A stretch of 64,000 nt of DNA from Psychromonas sp. SA13A. Lineage in GTDB: Bacteria; Pseudomonadota; Gammaproteobacteria; Enterobacterales; Psychromonadaceae. The stretch covers positions 140,148-204,147 of the forward strand of contig NZ_WTKU01000007.1 in NCBI RefSeq assembly GCF_011378715.1. Reading direction: 5' to 3'. Shown one piece after another: positions 1 through 8,973 of the stretch (positions within the stretch are counted from its first letter, which is position 1; each line of letters starts with the position of its first letter). The translations under genes were made by a program, and so were the position numbers. Under the pieces are notes generated by a model. The model was not told the origin of the DNA, made no database searches, and was given only the letters and a program-made list of their open reading frames with translations.

Positions 1-627
1 GGTTCAGCACCCGTTTCTATTAGCACCGATAGCGACGTAGGTGGTTATAGTTCAGTAATGTTTGCAGGTATTGTATTAAACAATGCAATAACAGCTGTAG
101 AAGAAGTTGAAGCTGTAGAGGCTGTAAAATATGCGGCGCTTCTTTCTGTTGATACCAAAGCAGGCTATACAATTGATGTTACAGATACAGAGTTTATGGC
201 ATACAACCTGAATTCAGGAAACAACTTATCTACTGACGCAAAAGTTGATTCTATTTCATATTACGGTAAAACAACACCTAAATCGAAAAGTTATAACTTT
301 ACTGACCAAGATGGAAATAGCGTTATTGGTTACCAAAGTATGAGTTGGAAGGAAGAGAATGGCGTTGCACTTAAACTTAAAAGTGGTGAGTCTCAAGTTA
401 ATGTAGCTTCTCTATACTTTTCAGCGGGTGCTTGGACTAGAGAAACTGCTGCTGTTGAAGTTGTGATTAACGGAGTAAGCGAGATTATCGAGTTAAGTTC
501 AGGTTATTCTTGGAAATATATGCAGGTAGACGTTGAATTTGAAGGTGAATTAGATATTGATATTCACCCAGTAGGTACGATAGGTGGTTACAGCGCCTTT
601 AACTTTGCTGGTGTTACATTGAACTAA
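1..627 (+). CDS. Hypothetical protein, C-terminal part, with a repeated domain (runs off the left edge)
   Basis: The reading frame is open from the first base, so the gene starts outside the window; the ATG at 58 is internal. The visible 208 residues hold the end of one repeat unit (GGYSSVMFAGIVLN, about residues 14-27) and one complete further unit of about 180 residues ending at the stop in the matching GGYSAFNFAGVTLN. The product is rich in Ser, Thr, Gly and beta-branched residues with no membrane segment, which suggests a secreted or surface beta-sandwich repeat protein. I do not recognise the family. A strong terminator follows within 30 bases of the stop. Confidence 0.7.
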   Translation, partial: GSAPVSISTDSDVGGYSSVMFAGIVLNNAITAVEEVEAVEAVKYAALLSVDTKAGYTIDVTDTEFMAYNLNSGNNLSTDAKVDSISYYGKTTPKSKSYNFTDQDGNSVIGYQSMSWKEENGVALKLKSGESQVNVASLYFSAGAWTRETAAVEVVINGVSEIIELSSGYSWKYMQVDVEFEGELDIDIHPVGTIGGYSAFNFAGVTLN

Positions 628-652
628 TCAGAGTTTAAAACCCAACATTAAC

Positions 653-681
653 AACCGAAGCTTAATCGCTTCGGTTTTTTT
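653..681 (+). terminator. Rho-independent terminator of the repeat-domain gene
   Basis: The 9-bp perfect stem AACCGAAGC/GCTTCGGTT (653-661 with 668-676) has a 6-nt loop and runs into a T tract. It lies just after the stop at 627. Confidence 0.9.
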
Positions 682-1069
682 ATTTTATGAATTCATCGAG
701 TATTCGAGAATTGATACAGCTCCTTAATTGCCCCTGTAATAAAAAGAGACTGCAATAAAAATGTGCGGCCGTGGTAAACCCTCTCTAGCAATATCTACTC
801 TGATTGATTAATTTGCCTTTAACGGTATAAAACTAATTTCACAATAGCTAGCTATTACTTAATCAAACGCCTTGCCCTCATTAATTTCTCCTTCGAATTT
901 TTTGACCATTTAATTAAGTGCAATGAAATTGCTACGCTTTAATGTTGAATCACCCCCTTTTTTATAGCAGTAGGATTTTTGTTGTTACTCACTAACCGCA
1001 TTATGATAGTGTTTAACTAGTTTTGATTGCTTATATAGATAACACAGTTAGCTAATAGGGGGAAAGAAC
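682..1069. other. Intergenic region before the fumarase gene
   Basis: About 390 bases without an ORF of interest. It must hold the fumarase promoter. I see a GGGGGA ribosome site just before 1070 but no operator that I can name. Confidence 0.4.
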
Positions 1070-2455
1070 ATGAAAAAAACGCGCACAGAACGTGACAGTA
1101 TGGGAGAGCTTGAAGTTGATATTAATGCTTTATATGGAGCGCAAACACAACGAGCAATTAATAATTTCCCTGTAAGTGGCCTTAAATTACCGGAATCATT
1201 TATTAGAGCTTTGTTATTAATTAAGTCTGCAGCTGCGACTGCAAATATGACGTTAGGGCATTTATCTAAAGAGAAAGGTGAAGCCATTAACCTCGCTATT
1301 GATAAGTTATTAGCAGGTGAAAATTTAATGGACCATTTTCCCGTTGATATTTATCAAACAGGGTCAGGTACTAGTACTAATATGAATGCTAATGAAGTCA
1401 TTGCAAATGTAGCGAGTAAAATTTGTGGCGAAAAAATACATGCAAATGACCATGTTAATTTTGGCCAAAGTAGTAATGATGTGATACCAACAGCTATCCA
1501 TGTTAGTGCATCAATTGCATTGCATAATAACCTTATTCCTGCGTTAAAATCATTATCTGGTACTATTCATATTAAAGCGCAAGAACTTGATGCCTACACT
1601 AAGAATGGACGTACGCATTTAATGGATGCAATGCCGATACGTTTTAGCCAAAGCTTAAATAGTTGGGCAACGCAAATAGAGCAAAACATTAAGCATTTAA
1701 AGTTGTTACAACCGAGTATTCAACGTTTAGCTCAAGGTGGAACGGCCGTCGGAACGGGTATCAATGCTGATCCTGCTTTTGCTAAAGTATTTAATACCGC
1801 TCTGTCAGATATAACTGGAATTACATTCAAACCTAGCAATGATTTTTTTGCTGCAATCGGTACTCAGGATACTGCCGTTGCATTATCAGGACAACTTAAA
1901 ACAACTGCGGTATCTATTATTAAAATTTCCAATGATTTGCGCTGGATGAATTCGGGACCTTTAGCTGGATTGGGTGAAATTAAACTTGAAGCATTACAGC
2001 CTGGTTCTTCTATTATGCCCGGTAAAGTTAACCCTGTGATCCCTGAATCTGCATGTATGGTCGGTGCGCAAGTGATCGGCCATGATGCAGCTATAACCAT
2101 TGCTGGGCAATCAGGGAATTTTGAATTAAATGTAATGTTACCCCTAATTGCTCATAATCTAATGTCCAGTATCGACCTTTTATCAAATGTCAGTGTGTTA
2201 TTAGCAGATAAAGCGATTAAAACCTTCACGGTTAATACACAAAAAATAAACGACACATTAGCTCGAAACCCAATATTGGTAACTGCGTTAAACTCGCTAA
2301 TTGGTTACGAAAAAGCGGCGATGATTGCAAAAATAGCCTATCAAGAAGGGCGGCCAATTATTGATGTAGCAGAACAACACACCGATCTTACCAGAGATAA
2401 ATTGGAGGTTTTACTTAATCCTATCAAGTTAACCGAAGGTGGTATCCCTCATTGA
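1070..2455 (+). CDS. fumC: Class II fumarate hydratase
   Basis: Probably interconverts fumarate and L-malate in the TCA cycle, in the cytoplasm, as an oxygen-stable homotetramer. The 461-residue length fits FumC. The N-terminus ERDSMGELEV...LYGAQTQRA and the GSGTSTNMNANEV loop are class II fumarase/aspartase features. The superfamily signature GSSIMPGKVNP lies at about residues 312-322, and the following SGNFELNV and the late NSLIGYEKAA are FumC-like rather than aspartase-like. The segment after the signature reads VIPES instead of the TQCEA of E. coli FumC, a variant I associate with other class II fumarases, so a related aspartase/fumarase specificity is not fully excluded. A strong GGGGGAAAG ribosome site precedes the ATG. 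Confidence 0.85.
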   Translation: MKKTRTERDSMGELEVDINALYGAQTQRAINNFPVSGLKLPESFIRALLLIKSAAATANMTLGHLSKEKGEAINLAIDKLLAGENLMDHFPVDIYQTGSGTSTNMNANEVIANVASKICGEKIHANDHVNFGQSSNDVIPTAIHVSASIALHNNLIPALKSLSGTIHIKAQELDAYTKNGRTHLMDAMPIRFSQSLNSWATQIEQNIKHLKLLQPSIQRLAQGGTAVGTGINADPAFAKVFNTALSDITGITFKPSNDFFAAIGTQDTAVALSGQLKTTAVSIIKISNDLRWMNSGPLAGLGEIKLEALQPGSSIMPGKVNPVIPESACMVGAQVIGHDAAITIAGQSGNFELNVMLPLIAHNLMSSIDLLSNVSVLLADKAIKTFTVNTQKINDTLARNPILVTALNSLIGYEKAAMIAKIAYQEGRPIIDVAEQHTDLTRDKLEVLLNPIKLTEGGIPH

Positions 2456-2468
2456 ACAATGATAAAAA

Positions 2469-2493
2469 TTAATTGTTAATTGTTAATTGTTAA
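2469..2493. repeat. Heptamer tandem repeat TTAATTG x3
   Basis: Three perfect copies of TTAATTG plus a partial fourth lie 14 bases after the fumarase stop. This is a simple-sequence repeat with no evident function. Confidence 0.8.
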
Positions 2494-2703
2494 ATAAAAC
2501 CAAATCATATTTGAAGTGTATTTGTAATAACTCAACGTAAATATGCTAACCTAATTTTGGTTATGACCGCATAAACGTATCGAGTAATGTCCTTTATACG
2601 TCATTTTTATGCCTAGAACCTGTTTGCCTCATGATTTGCTGTTTTTGCACCTTGGGTTACAACGGGTATATGTAGCATTTTTTTATAATTTTTAGAGGAA
2701 CGA

Positions 2704-3162
2704 ATGAACAGTTCAATTACATCTTTTATGAGAAACTTTTTCTCAAGAGCGTTAACCATCATCTTTTTTGGTTTAGCTATTATTCTTGTTATTTCACTAT
2801 TTACGAACGCAGTACAAGGTTTGATAGCACAATCTGATTTAACTGAAATCCTGCTCAAAAGTATTAACACTGGGATCATTGCTTTGGCCGTATTTGAACT
2901 TGCGCTCATTATTAATAAAGAGTACTCCGAGCCTGGTGAAGATGATAATAAAAATGCAATTGAAACTTTACGTGGTACCTTACCAAGGTTCATTGGTACT
3001 GTATGCGTGGCATTATCTTTAGAAGGTTTGATCATGGTTATTAAATATAGCCAACTAGATTTAGCTGGTAACTTGTATTATCCCGTAGCGATCATTACCA
3101 GCACGGCATTGCTTTTATCATCACTGGCCCTTTTCTTGTATTTAACTGATAAACAAAAATAA
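2704..3162 (+). CDS. Small four-helix membrane protein of unknown function
   Basis: A 152-residue protein with about four hydrophobic helices (roughly residues 15-38, 50-68, 97-115 and 128-147). An acidic loop (EYSEPGEDDNKN) sits between helices 2 and 3. AGAGGAACG precedes the ATG. I do not recognise the family. It is a single-gene unit: the fumarase ends 250 bases upstream and a bidirectional terminator follows. Confidence 0.7.
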   Translation: MNSSITSFMRNFFSRALTIIFFGLAIILVISLFTNAVQGLIAQSDLTEILLKSINTGIIALAVFELALIINKEYSEPGEDDNKNAIETLRGTLPRFIGTVCVALSLEGLIMVIKYSQLDLAGNLYYPVAIITSTALLLSSLALFLYLTDKQK

Positions 3163-3223
3163 ATGTTTAATTAGTTATTACAGCTTAAAAAAATAAATCT
3201 AGAAATTATTCAACGACATAGTA

Positions 3224-3285
3224 AAAAAGCCTTCAAAATTTAATAGGTCTGAAGTGACCCCATTAAGTTTTGAAGGCTTTTTGTT
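3224..3285. terminator. Bidirectional terminator between convergent genes
   Basis: A perfect 15-bp stem, AAAAAGCCTTCAAAA (3224-3238) with its complement at 3268-3282, has a 29-nt loop and A/T runs on both sides. It can end the membrane-protein transcript (+) and the chemoreceptor transcript (-). Confidence 0.85.
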
Positions 3286-3397
3286 ATCTACTGAAAATAT
3301 AAAATACGCAGTAAATTGTAAGTGACTTATAGGTAAATACCACTATCAATGAACTGCGAGTTAAGTACTATTGACCTCTGTTTATAATCTAGTACGT

Positions 3398-5299
3398 TTA
3401 CGATTTAAAACGTTTTACTAAATCATCTAAACTTGACGCCATACATTTTAATGAGTCCGTTGATGATTCAATATTCTGAGAGGCTTGCGCACTTTGTTCT
3501 GTACTGTCACTGATATTCACCACATGGATATTAATTTCATTGATCACGGCAGATTGCTCTTCAGTAGCGGTCGCAATTTGCATATTAAGATCTGAAATAT
3601 GTTGAACATTTATAACAATTTCACCCAAGACTTCATTTGTTTTATGTGTCGCTTTTAGTCCAAGAATTGCTTGCTCTCTACTTTTATGCACTGAATCCAC
3701 TGCCATTTTCGAACCATCTTGTAATTCAGATATCATTTTATGAATTTCATCGGTTGATTCGTTCGTTTTCTTAGCAAGATTTCTGACTTCATCGGCTACT
3801 ACAGAGAAACCTCGACCGTGTTCTCCTGCTCGTGCTGCTTCAATTGCGGCATTTAGTGCTAGTAGATTAGTTTGATCTGATAGACCACGTATCACATCAA
3901 GAATACCGCTGATCGAATCACTGCGTTTAGCTAAATTTTCAATACTAGAGGTTACACTTTCCATATCGTCAGCCATATGGCTTATGGTAGCTGTAGATTC
4001 ATTAACAACTATCTGTGCTTGGGCTGTCATGTTAGTCGCTTCATTGGTTGTTTGCGCCGCTACACCTGCATTATTAGCTATCTCCGCGATAGTACTGCCC
4101 ATTTCGTTAATAGCAACGGACACCTGATGTGCTTCATCACGTTGTTTGTCTAATGATACTTTAGAGGCGTTAGCATCTTGATAAACATTCTCAGAAGCAT
4201 TCTTTATGTCAGTTGATGTTGACTTAACATCTTGAACAACAGTGCGGATATTAGCTACAAATGCATTAAAGCCTTTTGCCAATTCGGATATTTCGAAAGC
4301 GCCATTTTCGTTAATTTTATAGGTGAGATCTCCTTCTCCTTCACCTAATTCACGAAAGGTAACAGCCATTTCTTTAATTGGCAGTACTAAACGGTTGCCT
4401 ATAACAATACTTATTAACACAAATAATATGGTCACGATAACAAACATCATTAGCATATAGTTTCGAGACTCATCCAAGCCTGCATACAGTTCAGATTTAG
4501 GTACTTCAGCTATTACATACCAACCTAAACTATTTATATAACTGGTCGAAATAACAAAATCACCTACTTCTTGGAAAGCAAAATTTTGCTTGTTAAATAG
4601 TTTATCCTTGTCAATATTTGCATATATATCCTGGATATTTTTTTTCTCAGCATAGTCTCTGTTTCTATGAACTTTAACTAAGCCATCTTGATCCGCTAAG
4701 TAGACAAAACCACTTTGTTCAATCTTGAAGTTTGTTAAGAATTTAGCGATTTCATCAAAGGATTTAGAAACACCTGAAGATCCACGGCCATTAACCTGCT
4801 GATAGTTAACAAAGATATCGATAGAACCGTCAGAGTTAGTATAACTACTTGCAGACTCTTCTATACCACTTTGCTTAAATTTGAAAAACCAACTGTCATG
4901 ATCGTTATTTTGTAATTGACGTAAAAAACCTTCTTGATTCCAATATTTAGCTGTATTGAGGTCGATGTATGAGGCATTACTTAATCCATTAGCTTTGGCT
5001 ACGTCTCCTAAATACTTAACCAACATTTTTTCACCTGCCGCATCTTCACCGTTATCTACCCAAGAGGCAATAAAAGCATTACTGGCAATTGCTTTGGTTA
5101 ACGCTTTCATTTGGGATATTTCACCATTAACGGCTTCCTCAACTCGTTGTACTAAGTTAGGAAGTTCAGAGTTTTCCAAACGATTAAGCAATTGGTCTCG
5201 TGATTTCATTTGAGCAACAAATGCAATCACACTGGTCGATACAATGACGGCAAGTAAAATCGTCAATATTAATCTATTTTTGATAGAAAGTGAGCGCAT
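3398..5299 (-). CDS. Methyl-accepting chemotaxis protein with periplasmic Cache-type sensor
   Basis: A 633-residue chemoreceptor. It has an N-terminal helix (about 9-30), a periplasmic region of about 250 residues resembling a double Cache domain ([19 protein letters not shown], then [16 protein letters not shown]), and a second helix (about 278-300). A HAMP domain beginning LPIKEM and a long coiled-coil signalling domain follow. The conserved hairpin tip reads [20 protein letters not shown] followed by [18 protein letters not shown], which binds CheA/CheW. No C-terminal CheR-tethering pentapeptide is present. The ligand cannot be read from the sequence; double Cache receptors often sense amino acids or organic acids. 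No chemotaxis operon lies nearby. Confidence 0.93.
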   Translation of the reverse strand: MRSLSIKNRLILTILLAVIVSTSVIAFVAQMKSRDQLLNRLENSELPNLVQRVEEAVNGEISQMKALTKAIASNAFIASWVDNGEDAAGEKMLVKYLGDVAKANGLSNASYIDLNTAKYWNQEGFLRQLQNNDHDSWFFKFKQSGIEESASSYTNSDGSIDIFVNYQQVNGRGSSGVSKSFDEIAKFLTNFKIEQSGFVYLADQDGLVKVHRNRDYAEKKNIQDIYANIDKDKLFNKQNFAFQEVGDFVISTSYINSLGWYVIAEVPKSELYAGLDESRNYMLMMFVIVTILFVLISIVIGNRLVLPIKEMAVTFRELGEGEGDLTYKINENGAFEISELAKGFNAFVANIRTVVQDVKSTSTDIKNASENVYQDANASKVSLDKQRDEAHQVSVAINEMGSTIAEIANNAGVAAQTTNEATNMTAQAQIVVNESTATISHMADDMESVTSSIENLAKRSDSISGILDVIRGLSDQTNLLALNAAIEAARAGEHGRGFSVVADEVRNLAKKTNESTDEIHKMISELQDGSKMAVDSVHKSREQAILGLKATHKTNEVLGEIVINVQHISDLNMQIATATEEQSAVINEINIHVVNISDSTEQSAQASQNIESSTDSLKCMASSLDDLVKRFKS

Positions 5300-6033
5300 A
5301 AAAACCTTAATTTATATAGATATTAGGACTTAAAAAGAGCAGGTAAAGTAACATTCTTAGCATTAAAATCACTATAAATATCAATAGAGTTGATCAATAG
5401 AGGTAGAAGTGTAGCACTTAGTAAAGAGTTAACCATTAATTGAAGATATTTTTATTAATATTTTTTTTAAGAAAATTATAGGTATTTTATCCTGTATTAT
5501 TTACATTAACTTAACTGATTATCAGCTCGGTTAAGTACATCTGAAAGTAAGATAAATTGACAATTTATAGCGTGTCTTTATCTCTAAATCTCACAAAATT
5601 GAGTATTAAAGATGAAGTAAATAAAGGTGAATAAAGAAGAACACATTAAATAATGGATCAATGTTACCCATTTTAAAAAGGTTAATTGAGCGCGGAATGC
5701 TGCACTTGAGCTTGGCCTTGAAAGTCGCTGCTTAGTCGTGCCACTAAGAGTTAAATTTTAGTGGTGCCACTAAATGGCGCCATTAAATAATAACTGGCAA
5801 CTTTTCCTGAAGGGTATTACATCTAACTTATTGTATCAAAGAAAGAAATAATTTTTGAGTAAACTGAGGCCCATTATAAATTTAGAATAACAGAAAGCTT
5901 TTCGTTTGGAATTTAGTCATCGACACAATACAGCTTATTAGGTCGATGATTGAATGAAAGCGATCATAAATATTGGCAACTTATAAGCGCTAATAAATAT
6001 GATCCTGTTGTCATTAATATAAATTCAAATTAA
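5300..6033. other. Long intergenic region between helicase and chemoreceptor genes
   Basis: About 730 AT-rich bases without a convincing ORF. It serves as the upstream region of the chemoreceptor and the 3' region of the helicase, both on the minus strand. Its notable content is the palindrome cluster at 5731-5784. Confidence 0.5.
5731..5784. promoter_or_regulatory. Cluster of three related palindromes (possible operator array)
   Basis: CTTAGTCGTGCCACTAAG (5731-5748, one mismatch), TTTAGTGGTGCCACTAAA (5757-5774, perfect 8-bp arms) and AATGGCGCCATT (5773-5784, perfect) follow one another. Their centres are 26 and 13 bases apart. All share a half-site close to GCCAYTAA. The regular spacing and shared half-site suggest cooperative protein binding. 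The regulator is unknown. Confidence 0.45.
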
Positions 6034-7377
6034 TTAAACGTTACCTAACCATATATCTGCATTAATCTGCGGTTCTTTTTTACGTTTTTTCTTACCGGTG
6101 CCGGCGGGTTTAGCTTTCGGTTTTTCAGCGCTGCCAAATACATTGTTGATAAATTCAGTTGTTTCAAAACCTGCAACTTGCTCTCTATCCAAACGCAATT
6201 TGTTCTTTTTCTCGATGACATTAAAATGGTGGTAATCGTCATGGTCAATAATTGATAATGCTAATCCAATTTCTCCTGCTCGACCACTTCGACCAATACG
6301 ATGCATATAATCAGATGGACTTCTTGGTAAGTCAAAATTAATCACTACTGGCAATTTTTCAATATCTAAGCCACGCGCGGCGATGTCAGTTGCAATTAAC
6401 ACTTGGACTTCACCGTCTTTAAAAGCTTTTAGTACTCGTGTTCGTGCACCTTGACCTTTGTCCCCGTGAAACACCTCTGCCTTGATACCTCGCTTAGCAA
6501 GTTTGTCTGCTAGGTGGTTACATGCATTCTTAGCATTAACAAAAATTAAAGATTGCTGCCATTGATGTTGTTTAATTAAATGTGCTAATAATGCTGTTTT
6601 TTGTCCCTTATCAACGGTAAATACACGTTGCACCAATGTACTGGCATCGGCACTTTGTAACTGTATTTCAGCGGGGTTGTTTAACAAGGTTTTAGTCAAT
6701 GAGGTGACTTGATCAGGGAAGGTTGCTGAAAACAATAAGGTTTGTTTAGTTTTTGGAAGAAGAGCTAATATCTTTTCTAGTTCTTCAGTAAAACCTAAAC
6801 TTAACATGCGGTCTGCTTCATCAAGAATTAAACATTGTACATTATCAAGTTTGAGCGCATTGCTTGAAATTAGGTCTAGTAGTCTACCTGGTGTAGCAAC
6901 AAGAATGTCTGCACCACCTCTTAATGCAAGCATTTGTGTGTTAGCAGAGACGCCACCAAATACAGCAACAGTTTTAATTGCTCCGTTAAAATGCACTGCA
7001 TAAGATTTAATACTATCTGCAACTTGTTTTGCAAGTTCACGTGTTGGCACTAAAATGAGCCCAGTAACATCATTACTTCGTACTTGGTTCGTATTTTTTG
7101 ATACTTTTTTGTAAGCAGGTAACTGTTGTTGAAGTTGTAACTTATGAATCTTTTGTAGTAATGGCAATGCAAAAGCTGCCGTTTTACCGGATCCGGTATT
7201 GGCTCCTGCAATTAAATCCTGGCCATCTAATATGCTTGGAATGACTTGCGCTTGGATAGGTGTAGGATGCTCATAATTCAACTCTGTTAAGCGCCCTAAC
7301 AAAGGTGAAATAAGACCAAGTTCAAGAAAGTTGGTTGCAGTATTGATCGTTATCACTGGGTTTGTATCATTGCTCAT
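6034..7377 (-). CDS. DEAD-box ATP-dependent RNA helicase, RhlE-like
   Basis: A 447-residue cytoplasmic RNA helicase. All core motifs are visible in order: the Q motif (PTPIQAQVIP), Walker A (ANTGSGKT), PTRELA, TPGR, DEAD (DEADRMLSLGF), SAT, then in the second RecA domain ARGLD and HRIGRSGRAG. The tail is short and basic (KPAGTGKKKRKKEP), as in RhlE-type helicases that remodel rRNA or mRNA. DEAD-box helicases commonly help RNA unwinding at low temperature. The family match is certain; the subfamily (RhlE versus other) is an inference from the short basic tail, so no symbol is given. Confidence 0.92.
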   Translation of the reverse strand: MSNDTNPVITINTATNFLELGLISPLLGRLTELNYEHPTPIQAQVIPSILDGQDLIAGANTGSGKTAAFALPLLQKIHKLQLQQQLPAYKKVSKNTNQVRSNDVTGLILVPTRELAKQVADSIKSYAVHFNGAIKTVAVFGGVSANTQMLALRGGADILVATPGRLLDLISSNALKLDNVQCLILDEADRMLSLGFTEELEKILALLPKTKQTLLFSATFPDQVTSLTKTLLNNPAEIQLQSADASTLVQRVFTVDKGQKTALLAHLIKQHQWQQSLIFVNAKNACNHLADKLAKRGIKAEVFHGDKGQGARTRVLKAFKDGEVQVLIATDIAARGLDIEKLPVVINFDLPRSPSDYMHRIGRSGRAGEIGLALSIIDHDDYHHFNVIEKKNKLRLDREQVAGFETTEFINNVFGSAEKPKAKPAGTGKKKRKKEPQINADIWLGNV

Positions 7378-7500
7378 TAATATAAAAGACTCGTTGCTAA
7401 ATAATAACCATCCATTTTAACGTATTTAGTACGTTAGAAGTGAATTAAATAGAATAAAAATAATCACACTACAATTTACATTAAACTTGTAGTTAATAGA

Positions 7501-8109
7501 TCACCAACTAGCGAGTAGTCGGTGCACTGATTTTTTTGGGGTTCTACAAAGCAGCTGTATTTGTTGAAAACTTAAATCAAATAAATTGTATCTTTCACCT
7601 ATATTATCAAGCATTGCTAACCAGAGGTGGCTAGTCATTTGAGCATCGTATAATGCGCGATGAAAGTCGCCAGTATTGGCTATATTAGCAAAGCGGATTA
7701 ACTCGCCAAGTTTATGGCTAGGCGCTTCTTGAAAAATACGACGAGATAACAGTAGTGAACAGCCTATATCACCTAAATGTTGCCGGTTTATTTGCGCCAA
7801 TTCTGATGATAAAAAACGTTTATCAAAAGAAGCGTTATGTGCAATCAAATTATCATTTCCAATATAATCAGAAAACTCTGTCATAACTTGGCGGCATGAC
7901 GCTGCTTGAGATAACATATTATTAGTGATGCCTGTGTATTGCTCAATAAATGAATTAACTGCAAAACCTGGATTCATCAATGATTGGAATTGATCTTTTA
8001 CTTCACCGTTCACGAGGCGGACTGCTCCAATCTCAATGGCTCTATCGCCTTCATTTGGCGATAACCCTGTTGTTTCAAAGTCAAAGATAACCACAGTATC
8101 TGCTCGCAT
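7501..8109 (-). CDS. 3'-5' exonuclease, DnaQ/DEDDh family
   Basis: A 202-residue single-domain exonuclease. ExoI is DFETTG (residues 10-15), ExoII is LIAHNASFDKRFL (about 91-103), and ExoIII is HRALYDAQMT (about 145-154) with its His and Asp. The DEDDh catalytic set is therefore complete and two metal ions should bind. The fold matches the proofreading subunit of DNA polymerase III, but the length and C-terminus differ from DnaQ. It is better called a DnaQ-like or PolC-type exonuclease acting on DNA or RNA 3' ends. AAGGAAGAT lies before the ATG. It is about 120 bases upstream of the helicase on the same strand, so cotranscription is possible. Confidence 0.88.
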   Translation of the reverse strand: MRADTVVIFDFETTGLSPNEGDRAIEIGAVRLVNGEVKDQFQSLMNPGFAVNSFIEQYTGITNNMLSQAASCRQVMTEFSDYIGNDNLIAHNASFDKRFLSSELAQINRQHLGDIGCSLLLSRRIFQEAPSHKLGELIRFANIANTGDFHRALYDAQMTSHLWLAMLDNIGERYNLFDLSFQQIQLLCRTPKKSVHRLLASW

Positions 8110-8973
8110 ATCTAAAAATCTTCCTTTTGCTGTATAAATAGAAATTGTGGATCGCCTTATTGATATATGGCACTTTCCTTAATTATAAAGGGAGTTAAAT
8201 TAACATAAAACACATACTTAGTATAAATCCATAACAATTAGCAGCCGATAGTTTGAGTATTGAATAAAGGATATATAGTTTTTGTGCGGTTATAACAGAT
8301 GAACAATCAGCTATGACCAAGAATATTGGGAATGTTTCTGTGAGCCTTTGGTCTTTTAACCCGGAGTGAACAAAAGTAAATAAGCTATTTAACCTGGTTT
8401 TATGCATTTCAGGGTGGGCAAGTGATATTTCATTCTGTATGATTTAGATGACTTTCATGGTGATGACTGATTTGTTTTTTTGTGGTGAAATTATTTGATC
8501 ATAAATTGCCATGGAAGTAGATCTCCCCACATTCATTATTTCTTAATATTCGAGGGGATTCCTCAGGTTTTATTCTCTAAGGTTAAAGTTGTCATTTCAT
8601 GCAATTACTGAAATTAATCAGAACTTGTTGACTCCTGCATATGCTTGGCTCAGTAGATATTCAGACTAAACGCAATGACAGCAATCATAAAAGGAATATC
8701 CTATTCCCTCACCTTGACTTGTATCTGATACATTAGTTTCAGTCCAACTATAAATCATTTGATATAGGTTATGTGTAATGATTGGGATAATAACACTTAT
8801 TATTCACATATTAATTTATTAAAAAATGGATTTTAAAAGTAGATTAACTCTAAACAATCATCTTAAATATACAGTTAAGGTTTAGCTAAGATGTTTTTAA
8901 TTGAGTTTATTCAACTCACATATTTATCGCTTGCTTGAATGATTAAGTAATATCTAACAAGGAATGTTTTAAT
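8110..8973. other. Long intergenic region
   Basis: About 860 AT-rich bases between divergent genes. A 70-codon minus-strand frame at 8195-8407 has no ribosome site or family resemblance and I do not call it. No RNA gene or clear repeat was seen. Confidence 0.4.

Noticed and set aside
8195..8407. 70-codon minus-strand ORF in the long intergenic region
   Set aside because: No ribosome site, no recognisable domain and no operon context. Its hydrophobic and Cys content fits chance in AT-rich DNA.
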